DNA of 64,000 bases from Devosia sp. A16 (lineage in GTDB: Bacteria; Pseudomonadota; Alphaproteobacteria; Rhizobiales; Devosiaceae), in contig NZ_CP012945.1 in NCBI RefSeq assembly GCF_001402915.1, positions 682,001 to 746,000 on the forward strand. Direction: 5' to 3'. A program made the position numbers and the translations under genes. Shown piece after piece: positions 16,962 to 24,439 of this stretch (position 1 is its first letter; the number at the start of each line of letters is the position of its first letter). The notes under the pieces were generated by a model. That model ran no database searches, was not told the origin of the DNA, and saw nothing but the letters and a program-made list of their open reading frames with translations.

Positions 16962-18646
16962 TGTTCGAGACGGCGCGCCGCGAGGCAGACGCGCGCGAAT
17001 GGCTCTGGTTCGTGCTGGCGCTCGGCATGGCGCTGCGCCTGCTCGGGCTCGATTGGGACCACGGCCTGCTCTTCAACCCCGACGAGGGCAATATCGGCCG
17101 CGCCGCCGCCGCGCTGCGCTTTCCCGATCAGCTGGTTTCGGGCTTCAGCGCCTATAATGGCCTCGCGCTCTATCTGCCGCGGCTGCTGGCCGAGCTGCTT
17201 GCCCTGTTCGGCTTCGGGGCGCCCACCAATCCCGCCAGCATCGTGTTTGCCGGTCGCATCCTCTCGGCGCTGTCCGCCTGCCTGTCGCTGGCGCTCCTCG
17301 GCGCCATCGCCCGCCGGCTTTGGTCGTTCGAGGTCACTCTGTTCGTGCTGGTGGTCGCCGGTTTTACCCCGGCGCTCATCCAGACCGCCCATTTCGCCAC
17401 TACCGAAGCGGCGCTGATCCTCTGCCTGGTGCTGCTGCTGTGGCTGACGCTTGAGCATATGACCGGTCGCTTGTCGCTAATTGCCTATGGCGCGCTGGTC
17501 GGGGTGACGCTCGGCGTCGGCTTCGGTTTCAAGACGACGGCGCTGATCTTCGCCGTCGTGCCGCTGGTGGCCGTGACCCAGACCACGCTGCTCAAGGGAC
17601 GTTGGCTGCCGGCGCTCGGCGCGGGCGGGCTCGCGATCGTCATCATTGCCCTGCTGGGGCTGGCATCGACGCCGCAGATCTGGGCCACCCCGGCCGCCTA
17701 TTTCGACACCATGCGCTTCGAAGGCGGTGTGGTGGCGGGTACCGAAGATGTGTTCTGGACCTACCAGTTCGCCGGCCGCGTGCCCGGACTGTTCGAGCTG
17801 GCACAGCTGCCCTGGACCATGGGCCCGGCATTGGCGGCTCTGTCGCTCGTCGGCTTCGCCGGGCTTTGTGTCGCCATCGTGCGGAGGCGCGAGACGGCGC
17901 TGTTGCTGGCCCCCGCCGCGCTGTTCTCGCTGATCTACGCAGCGGTGATCGTCAGCTGGTACGCCAGGTTCGTCCGCTATGAAACGCCGCTGCTGCCCAC
18001 CATGGTGCTGTTCGCGGCCTATGCGGTGTCCTCGCTTCCCTTTGCGCTGCTGCGGCGCGGCATCATGGTGCTGACGGCACTCGTCACCGTCGCCGTGGGC
18101 GCCCTGCAACTGCTGGTCTACCTCAATCCGGACCCGCGCATCGCCGCCTGGGACTGGCTGTCGCCGCACCTGACCGACGGCCAGCATATCGTCGTCGAGC
18201 CCGTGGATGTCGGCTCGGCCTATTGGTATGGGCCGAAGCGAACTCCGTTGCAGGTGGTGCCGCTGATCGAGCCATCCGGCGCCGCCAAGCTGACGCGGAT
18301 CGCCGACACTCTCGCCACCGGCGACTGGATGATCGTGGCGAGCCGCCGCCACCATGCAGTGCTGCCCAGGCTGCAGCAGCGCTTCCCCGAGATGTGCGGT
18401 TACTATGACGCGCTGTGGTCGGGCCGTCTGGGCTACGAGGTGGTGGCCCGCTTCACGCGGCGTCCCCCGCTGCCGCAGATCCTGTCGCCCGAAATCTGGG
18501 CCGAGGAGACGTTCACCGTCTTCGACTCCCCCGAAGTCTACGTGCTGCGCAACGCCCGCCACCTGCCGGTCGCGGAGTTGCTCGGAGAAGTAAGCGCCGT
18601 CTCGCCGGCCTGCGACGGCGACGAGGTGCCTAAACCGCCAAGATGA
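16961..18646 (+). CDS. GT-C fold membrane glycosyltransferase (PMT/ArnT-like) no. 3
   Basis: 561 residues, start ATG sharing one base with the exosortase-like stop. TM1 is followed by LDWDHGLLFNPDEGN (residues 30-44), matching the DWD...PDE motif of the gene at 7344; Asp41-Glu42 is the likely catalytic or metal region. Many hydrophobic helices follow, and the C-terminal soluble part contains EETFTVFDSPEVYVLRNAR, like the tail of the other copy. It should transfer a sugar from a polyprenyl-phosphate donor in the periplasm. Its position directly after the exosortase-like gene and Thr-rich substrate suggests protein O-glycosylation, an inference. It converges on and overlaps the UbiA-family gene by 17 bp. 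Confidence 0.83.
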   Translation: MFETARREADAREWLWFVLALGMALRLLGLDWDHGLLFNPDEGNIGRAAAALRFPDQLVSGFSAYNGLALYLPRLLAELLALFGFGAPTNPASIVFAGRILSALSACLSLALLGAIARRLWSFEVTLFVLVVAGFTPALIQTAHFATTEAALILCLVLLLWLTLEHMTGRLSLIAYGALVGVTLGVGFGFKTTALIFAVVPLVAVTQTTLLKGRWLPALGAGGLAIVIIALLGLASTPQIWATPAAYFDTMRFEGGVVAGTEDVFWTYQFAGRVPGLFELAQLPWTMGPALAALSLVGFAGLCVAIVRRRETALLLAPAALFSLIYAAVIVSWYARFVRYETPLLPTMVLFAAYAVSSLPFALLRRGIMVLTALVTVAVGALQLLVYLNPDPRIAAWDWLSPHLTDGQHIVVEPVDVGSAYWYGPKRTPLQVVPLIEPSGAAKLTRIADTLATGDWMIVASRRHHAVLPRLQQRFPEMCGYYDALWSGRLGYEVVARFTRRPPLPQILSPEIWAEETFTVFDSPEVYVLRNARHLPVAELLGEVSAVSPACDGDEVPKPPR

Positions 18647-19556
18647 TGCTCGCGACCACCGCGATGGCGAGCCCGAGGCTGATGGGATCGGACGTCGCGA
18701 CCACCACCGGATCGCCATGCAGCCTGCCGGCCGCCGCGCGCCGCAGCATGTGGGCCAGCCAGACCGCGAGCAAGGCCGTCGACAGCCACAGCCAGTCGGG
18801 TTGCCGGTAGACGTAGATGTCTCCGGCCCTGAGCGAGATGTAAGCCGCGAGCACGGCAATCGCCACCGTGCCGCAAAGGATGGCGCCGCGCATCAGCGCG
18901 GCCGCATCGCCCGGCCCGTAGGCCCGCCCCGGCACCGCCTCGCCATGCGCCCGATCGCTGGTGACGACCTCATCCAGCCGCTTGGCCAGCGCCAGCGACA
19001 GGAACAGGCAGCAGCCAAAGGCGAACAGCCAGCCCGACACGACGATGTCGGAGGCAACGCCGCCGATCTGCAGGCGGAGCGCAAACAGCAGGGCCAGCCC
19101 ACACACGTCGATGACCGGCAGGCGCTTCAGCCACCGGCTATAGGCCGCGGTCAGCGCCAGGTAGGCGGCGACGAACGCTGCGGCAGCCGGCGAGATCAGG
19201 TAGGCGAGCGCCAGCGAGCCGGCAGCCAGCGCCGATGCAACCGCCAGCGCCTGGCGCGGATCGATCAGGCCGAGCGTGATCGGCCGCGTCCGCTTGCTGG
19301 CGTGAGCGCGATCCGAAGCGAGGTCGCGCACGTCGTTGACCAGGTAGCCGGCCGACGCCGCGAGACAGCAGACGACGAATGCGGCCGCAAGGCTCATGAG
19401 CAGCGACGGGGTGGGGGCGGCGTGGCCGAACACCATGGGGGCGGCAACCAGCAGGTTCTTGACCCAGTGGGCAGGCCGCAGGGCCGTCAGCCAGTGACGG
19501 AACAGCTCAGTTGCTGAACGCAGTTCGAGACCGTCGCTCACCCGATTTGCCCCCAA
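18630..19556 (-). CDS. UbiA family: decaprenyl-phosphate phosphoribosyltransferase-like
   Basis: 308 residues from TTG 19556; GTG 19541 five codons later is an alternative. The Asp-rich prenyl-diphosphate motif is NDVRDLASDRAHASKRTRP (Asn74, Asp75, Asp78, Asp82), very close to the pattern of mycobacterial Rv3806c-type DPPR synthases, and RPAHWVKNLLV near residue 27 also fits that branch. About eight helices are seen. The known enzyme transfers phosphoribose from PRPP to decaprenyl phosphate, the first step to decaprenyl-phosphoryl arabinose used by membrane glycosyltransferases. The partners DprE1/DprE2 and the phosphatase are not in the window. Beside glf and three GT-C-like genes it suggests pentose-containing surface glycans. 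Confidence 0.8.
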   Translation of the reverse strand: MGANRVSDGLELRSATELFRHWLTALRPAHWVKNLLVAAPMVFGHAAPTPSLLMSLAAAFVVCCLAASAGYLVNDVRDLASDRAHASKRTRPITLGLIDPRQALAVASALAAGSLALAYLISPAAAAFVAAYLALTAAYSRWLKRLPVIDVCGLALLFALRLQIGGVASDIVVSGWLFAFGCCLFLSLALAKRLDEVVTSDRAHGEAVPGRAYGPGDAAALMRGAILCGTVAIAVLAAYISLRAGDIYVYRQPDWLWLSTALLAVWLAHMLRRAAAGRLHGDPVVVATSDPISLGLAIAVVASIILAV

Positions 19557-19695
19557 TCCCCGTCAACCGTACCGCCGATCGGACGGACCTCGCAACTGCG
19601 AACCCGGCGCCCCCCGCTCTGCCTGAGTGCGCGCTCGGAACGATGCCCTCTCCCCTGCGTTCGCATTTCGAGCATCACCGGCACGGGAGGGGAAG

Positions 19696-22134
19696 ATGGC
19701 TGCGCGCAATGACCGAGGCATCGGGTTCTGGCTGATCATGGCGCTGGCAGCGCTGCTCACGGTCGCGGCACTGGCACTGATCGGCGGCGGCGCCTACCTG
19801 ATCGTGCTCGGGGGCTCGTGGTATTATGCGCTCGCCGGCCTCGCCCTGCTCGCTACCGGCTTTTTTCTGTTCCGGCGCTCGCGCCTCGCGGTCTGGATCT
19901 ATGCCGCGCTGTTTGCGGTAACCGTCGCCTGGGCGCTGTGGGAATCCGGATTGAACGGCTGGGCCCAGATCCCGCGCATCTTCACTCCGTTCGTCGTGCT
20001 GCTCCTGGTGCTCGCCTGCCTGCCAGGCCTGCGCTCCGGTCCGCGGCTCGACCGCCGCATGGCGGCAGCGAGCCTGGCCGGGCTGGTCGGCATTGCCGGC
20101 ATGGCACTGGCCTTCAGCGGCGCCGACCGAACTCTGCACGCCCAGGAGGCGCCTGGAGCGACGCCCGCCGACGCGCCATCCGGCATCGTCCCGGCGGTGC
20201 CGGCGGCACCCACCGCGTCCTATCCGATGCCCGAAGTGGGGGCGGACTGGCCGGCCTATGGCGGCAGCAATTTCGCCACCCGCTATTCGCCGCTCGACCA
20301 GGTGACGCCTCAGAACGTCACCCAACTCGAAAAGGTCTGGGAGTTCCGCACCGGCGACCTGCCGGAAAAGGGCGAGAAGTTCGGCAACCAGAACACCCCG
20401 ATCAAGGTGGGCGACCGGCTGCTGCTCTGCTCGGCGCTCAACAAGGTCTCGGCGCTCGATGCCGCGAGCGGCAAGGAATTCTGGACCTATGACCCAAATG
20501 TGTCGACCGACGCCATCGGCTACAATGCCACCTGCCGGGGCCTCGCCTATTATGAAAATCCGGCGGCGGCCGCGACCGAGCTTTGCGCCGCCCGGGTGGT
20601 GATGAACACCCTCGATGCGCGGCTGATCGCGCTCGACGTGGAAACCGGGCAGCTCTGCGCCGATTTCGGCAATGGCGGCATCGTCAACCTGCTCGAGGGC
20701 ATCGGCGACACCGCGCCGGGATTCTACTCGCCCACTTCGCCTCCCACGATCGTACGCAACGTCGTCGTCACCGCCAGCCAGGTGAGCGACGGGCAGACCC
20801 GCAAGGCGCCGTCCGGGGTGGTGCGCGGCTGGGACGTGCTGACCGGCGAGCTGCTCTGGGCCTGGGACATGGGGCGCCCCGGCGAGACCGGGCCGTTGCC
20901 GGAAGGCGAGATCTACACCCCGGGGACGCCGAATGTCTGGACCATTGCCTCGGGCGACAATGAACTCGGCCTCGTCTACATGCCGACCGGCAATTCGGCT
21001 GTGGACTATTGGGGTGGCGACCGCAGCGCCGAGGAGAACCAGTTCTCCACTTCGCTCGTCGCCCTCGACGTGACCGATGGCTCGGTGCGCTGGTCCTACC
21101 AGACGGTGCATTACGACGTCTGGGATTACGACCTCGGCTCGCAGGGCACGCTGCTCGATTACCCGACCCCAGACGGCCCGGTCCCTGCCCTGCTGCTGCC
21201 CACCAAGCAGGCCGAATTCTACGTCTTCAACCGCGCCACCGGCGAACTTCTGGTCACTGTCGAGGAGCGCCCTGCCCCCACCGGCGGGGTGGAACCCGAG
21301 CGGCTGTCGCCGACCCAGCCCTTCGTCACCGACTTCCCCAACCTGCTCAAGCCCGACCTCACCGAAAGCAACATGTGGGGCATCACCCCGCTCGATCAGC
21401 TGTTCTGCCGCATCCAGTTCCACGAGGCGAGCTATGCCGGGCGCTACACCCCGCCCACCGCCGACCGCTCCTGGATCCAGTATCCCGGCTATAATGGCGG
21501 GGTGGATTGGGGCGGCGTCGCGGTCGATACCCGGCGCAACATCCTCGTCACCAACTATAACGACACGCCCAACTACAACCGCCTGGTGCCGCGCGAGGAG
21601 GTCGACCGGCTCGGCATCGTGCCGCGCGGCGCACCGGGCTATGCCAACAACCCGCAGGGCACCGGCATCAGCCCGCAGGCCGAGACGCCCTATGGCATCC
21701 ACGTCAATGCCGGCTGGCGCGTGCCGCTCACCGGCATGCTGTGCAAGGAGCCGCCCTATGGCGGCATCGCGGCCATCGACCTCAATACCCGCCGGGTGCT
21801 GTGGGACCGCCCCTTCGGCACCGCCCGCAACAATGGCCCGTTCGGCATTCCCTCCCTGCTGCCCTTCGATATCGGCACGCCCAACAATGGTGGCTCGGTG
21901 GTGACTGCCGGCGGGCTGATCTTCATCGCCGCGGCCACCGACGGGCTGATCCGCGCCATCGACATCGAGACCGGCGAGACCATCTGGAGCGACACGCTCC
22001 CCGCCGGCGGACAGGCGGGACCGATGGTCTACGAAGCCGGGGGCCGGCAGTTCCTCGTCATCAATGCCGGCGGCCACAACTTCATGCAGACCCCGATCGG
22101 CGACTACTTCATCGCCTACGCACTGCCCGGCTAG
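19696..22134 (+). CDS. Membrane-bound PQQ-dependent dehydrogenase (glucose/quinate/shikimate family)
   Basis: 812 residues from ATG 19696, which has a good GGGAGGGGA site; an upstream in-frame start at 19627 lacks one. Residues 1-125 form several membrane helices that anchor the enzyme and pass electrons to ubiquinone. From about 185 the PQQ beta-propeller begins with WPAYGGSNFATRYSPLDQVTP. The active-site Asp region VWDYD is at 475-479. It oxidises an aldose (or quinate/shikimate) in the periplasm to the lactone, feeding the respiratory chain. No PQQ biosynthesis genes are in the window. It converges on the triheme cytochrome gene across a palindromic repeat. Substrate choice within the family is not resolvable. 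Confidence 0.9.
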   Translation: MAARNDRGIGFWLIMALAALLTVAALALIGGGAYLIVLGGSWYYALAGLALLATGFFLFRRSRLAVWIYAALFAVTVAWALWESGLNGWAQIPRIFTPFVVLLLVLACLPGLRSGPRLDRRMAAASLAGLVGIAGMALAFSGADRTLHAQEAPGATPADAPSGIVPAVPAAPTASYPMPEVGADWPAYGGSNFATRYSPLDQVTPQNVTQLEKVWEFRTGDLPEKGEKFGNQNTPIKVGDRLLLCSALNKVSALDAASGKEFWTYDPNVSTDAIGYNATCRGLAYYENPAAAATELCAARVVMNTLDARLIALDVETGQLCADFGNGGIVNLLEGIGDTAPGFYSPTSPPTIVRNVVVTASQVSDGQTRKAPSGVVRGWDVLTGELLWAWDMGRPGETGPLPEGEIYTPGTPNVWTIASGDNELGLVYMPTGNSAVDYWGGDRSAEENQFSTSLVALDVTDGSVRWSYQTVHYDVWDYDLGSQGTLLDYPTPDGPVPALLLPTKQAEFYVFNRATGELLVTVEERPAPTGGVEPERLSPTQPFVTDFPNLLKPDLTESNMWGITPLDQLFCRIQFHEASYAGRYTPPTADRSWIQYPGYNGGVDWGGVAVDTRRNILVTNYNDTPNYNRLVPREEVDRLGIVPRGAPGYANNPQGTGISPQAETPYGIHVNAGWRVPLTGMLCKEPPYGGIAAIDLNTRRVLWDRPFGTARNNGPFGIPSLLPFDIGTPNNGGSVVTAGGLIFIAAATDGLIRAIDIETGETIWSDTLPAGGQAGPMVYEAGGRQFLVINAGGHNFMQTPIGDYFIAYALPG

Positions 22135-22171
22135 CCGAGCGTTCGCCCTGCTCGGCTTGGCGATCGTGGCT

Positions 22172-22337
22172 TACCCCTCATCCGGCGCTACGCGCCACCT
22201 CCGGGCGAGGGCTACGGCCTCGTACCGCGACCCCGACGGGGAGAAGAATTCGGAGAGCGCGGCGATCACCTCTTTTCCACTCCCCGTCGGGGAGAGGGTG
22301 GCTCGGCCCAGGGCCGAGACGGGTGAGGAGTGGCGGG
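22172..22337. repeat. Intergenic palindromic repeat, family B copy 1
   Basis: This element fills the gap between the convergent PQQ dehydrogenase and triheme cytochrome genes (22135-22422), where I see no gene. It begins ACCCCTCATCCGGC, contains TCCGGGCGAGGGCTACGG, and has facing arms CCCCGACGGGGAG and CTCCCCGTCGGGGAG. Related copies are at 45391 and 57267. Lying between converging genes, it could also serve as a bidirectional transcription barrier. Confidence 0.8.
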
Positions 22338-22422
22338 CACAGCGCGTCCGACAGCGGGCTCACGCACGCCGCCAGGCGTCCTCGCTTTCACCGGGGCTGA
22401 CGCCGGGGCCTGGGCCCCTTTC

Positions 22423-23436
22423 CTACCGGCCGTAATGCGCCGCCAGCGCCTCGATCTCTTCGGCAGTCAGCGGCGCCTTCTCGGCTTGCGGCAGCACCCG
22501 CAGAGCCTTGGCCATCAGCTCGGCATGCGCTCCACCGCGCTCTGCCCCGAGCCGGTTGAACAGCTCGAGCTGGCGCTTCAGGTACTCCTCCCGCTGGCCG
22601 AGGAGCCGCGGAAATTCCGGCCGGGCGCCGGCGTGGCAGGAGTTGCAGGCAGCGATGTCGCGCTCAGGGATGCCGCGCCTCGCGATCTCTGCCCCCGCTG
22701 TTGCCGGATCGCCGGGGGCGACCGGCGCGGCGGTGCCGTACCGCTCCGCCAGCTCGGCGATCTCCGCGTCGCTGAGCCGGCTGGCGACGGCCATCATCGT
22801 GCCGCTGGCGCGCGTGCCGTCGCGATAGGCCCGCAGCGCGGCCTCCAGATATTGCGGGGACTGGATATCGAGCCGCGGCGCCGCCGGGCTGCCTTCGCCC
22901 CGCTCGCCATGGCAGCTGGCGCAGCCGCGCCGCTCCAGTCCCGCGAGCTCGCGATAGCGTGTCGCCGGCATCTGCGCCATCTCGCCGAGAAAGGCCACCA
23001 TGTCCCACACCTCGTCGTCGCGCAGTTGCGTTGGCCAGGCCGGCATGGCGCTGCGCTTGATGCCGTGCTTGACGGTCCAGAACACCCGCGCCTCGGGATG
23101 CCAGCTGGCCATCTGCTGCATCAGCCGCGGCGGTGCCGGCACCAGATCGTCGGCGAATTGCTCGGGCGGTCCGTCCGGGCTGCCGTGGCAGGCTGCGCAG
23201 ACCATCTCGTAATGGCCGGCCGCCCGCTGCAGGGCGGCCGGGTCGTCACGCTCCGGCGCCGTCAGCCCGGCCGAGCGCAGCGTGATCGACTGCTGCGCCG
23301 CGGTGCCGAAATACCAGTCGGTCACCCCCCACTGGCCGCGGCTCGCATCGTGGTCGAGCACCCCGCTCAGCGGCACGATGGCCGCCGCGAGGATGCCGCC
23401 GATGGCGCCGATCAGGTAGGGCCGGTAGCGTTTCAT
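22423..23436 (-). CDS. Triheme cytochrome c (three CXXCH sites), membrane anchored
   Basis: 337 residues from ATG 23436, whose ATGA overlaps the upstream stop by 4 bp. An N-terminal helix (YLIGAIGGILAAAIVPLSGV) anchors or exports it. Three heme-c sites are visible: CAACH 80-84, CASCH 172-176 and CNSCH 264-268, each in a domain of about 90 residues with Met candidates for the sixth ligand (Met131 for the first). Domain architecture resembles cytochromes that feed terminal oxidases or accept electrons from periplasmic dehydrogenases. It is the last gene of the cytochrome oxidase operon, so it probably donates to that oxidase. The convergent PQQ enzyme is a membrane quinone-reducing type, so direct coupling is less likely. 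Confidence 0.85.
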   Translation of the reverse strand: MKRYRPYLIGAIGGILAAAIVPLSGVLDHDASRGQWGVTDWYFGTAAQQSITLRSAGLTAPERDDPAALQRAAGHYEMVCAACHGSPDGPPEQFADDLVPAPPRLMQQMASWHPEARVFWTVKHGIKRSAMPAWPTQLRDDEVWDMVAFLGEMAQMPATRYRELAGLERRGCASCHGERGEGSPAAPRLDIQSPQYLEAALRAYRDGTRASGTMMAVASRLSDAEIAELAERYGTAAPVAPGDPATAGAEIARRGIPERDIAACNSCHAGARPEFPRLLGQREEYLKRQLELFNRLGAERGGAHAELMAKALRVLPQAEKAPLTAEEIEALAAHYGR

Positions 23437-24038
23437 GCCGGGGCGCGCCTCAGCACCCGCGCCATCAGCATTAGCCCGCCAGCCAGATAGACTGCTCCGC
23501 CGATCGCCAGCATCACCACCCCGCCCAGTTGCTGGTCGGCGAGCGGCGACAGGCCGAGCCAGCCTTCGGCGTGGTGCCCGGCGTAGAGCGGGCGCGGCGC
23601 GAGGCTCAGCAGCGCGCCGAGCAGCGTCATGTGCATCGAGGTGAAGAACAGCGCCATGGCGCCGCCCAGTGCGGCATTGCCCCGGTCGCGCCCGCCCAGC
23701 GCCACCAGCCAGACCAGCAGCGAGACGCCGAAGAAGCTGAGCTGCTCCACGGCCAGCCAGAGCGGCGCACTGCGCGACGCATGGTGCAGCGTCGGCGCGT
23801 GCCAGCCCCAGACCACTATGAAATCGACGATGCTGACGACGATCGGCAGGGCGAGCGCCGAGCTGATGGCGAGCCTGGGCGCCAGCCATGCGGCGAGGAG
23901 CGGCACCGCTATGCCGACGACCAGCATGTGCAGCCACATATGGGCGGCAAAACTCTGCGGCACCAGGGCCGGCAAAGGCCCGGCCCAGGCGAAGACGAGC
24001 ACTGAAAGTCCTGCTATTCCGAGCAACGCTGGCCTCAT
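23433..24038 (-). CDS. CtaG-like cytochrome oxidase assembly/associated membrane protein
   Basis: 201 residues from ATG 24038, overlapping the upstream gene by ATGA. About five to six helices are visible; His-rich loop residues include HMWLHMLVVG, WGWHAPTLHHASR and TSMHMTLLGALL, the pattern of the caa3-type CtaG family (COG3336), distinct from the copper chaperone CtaG/Cox11 of typical alphaproteobacteria. Members accompany fused subunit I/III oxidases and are needed for their assembly or activity. Overlaps of 4 bp on both sides show tight coupling in the oxidase operon. Confidence 0.82.
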   Translation of the reverse strand: MRPALLGIAGLSVLVFAWAGPLPALVPQSFAAHMWLHMLVVGIAVPLLAAWLAPRLAISSALALPIVVSIVDFIVVWGWHAPTLHHASRSAPLWLAVEQLSFFGVSLLVWLVALGGRDRGNAALGGAMALFFTSMHMTLLGALLSLAPRPLYAGHHAEGWLGLSPLADQQLGGVVMLAIGGAVYLAGGLMLMARVLRRAPA

Positions 24039-24439
24039 CGGCAGCTCGTCAGATAGAGCATCGGGATGGCGACATAGAGCACCGCCACCGCCGACAGCAC
24101 GCACAGCATCAGCGCCACGTGGCTGAGGAAGCGGTGGCGCTCCTCGGGCGTATTGTGCTCGAACTCGAAATCATTGTCGGTGAGGCTGCGGCCGCGCACC
24201 CGCCACAGCTGCAGCGTCGAGAGGCTGATCAGAACGAGCGCCACCACGGTCGCCCCGACGATGACGAGGGTCGGCCCGTCCAGCGCCGCATCGCGGCCGG
24301 CCTTGGCGCAATAGATCGCGCCGTAGACGTAGCAGAACAGGAAATGCAGGGCCCAGACGATCGGCGCAGCAATCACCCGCCACAGGTCGGTGCCCGTGCC
24401 GGTCTCACGCCACACCTCGTTTTCCACCTTGCCTGTCAT
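24035..24439 (-). CDS. Small membrane protein of the cytochrome oxidase operon, function unknown
   Basis: 134 residues. Three hydrophobic segments are visible (around IAAPIVWALHFLFCYVYGA, TLVIVGATVVALVLIS and VALMLCVLSAVAVLYVAIP), separated by a charged loop with NTPEERHRFLSHVA. His and Cys residues in the first helix (LHFLFCYV) are notable. It lies between the subunit I/III gene and the CtaG-like gene, overlapping each by 4 bp, so it is almost certainly an oxidase accessory protein. I do not recognise a named family with confidence. Confidence 0.75.
   Translation of the reverse strand: MTGKVENEVWRETGTGTDLWRVIAAPIVWALHFLFCYVYGAIYCAKAGRDAALDGPTLVIVGATVVALVLISLSTLQLWRVRGRSLTDNDFEFEHNTPEERHRFLSHVALMLCVLSAVAVLYVAIPMLYLTSCR

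Noticed and set aside
22423-23937. Triheme cytochrome reading extended to 504 codons
   Set aside because: The extra 167 codons lie over the CtaG-like gene in another frame and are arginine- and alanine-rich. ATG 23436 overlaps the upstream stop in the usual 4-bp way.
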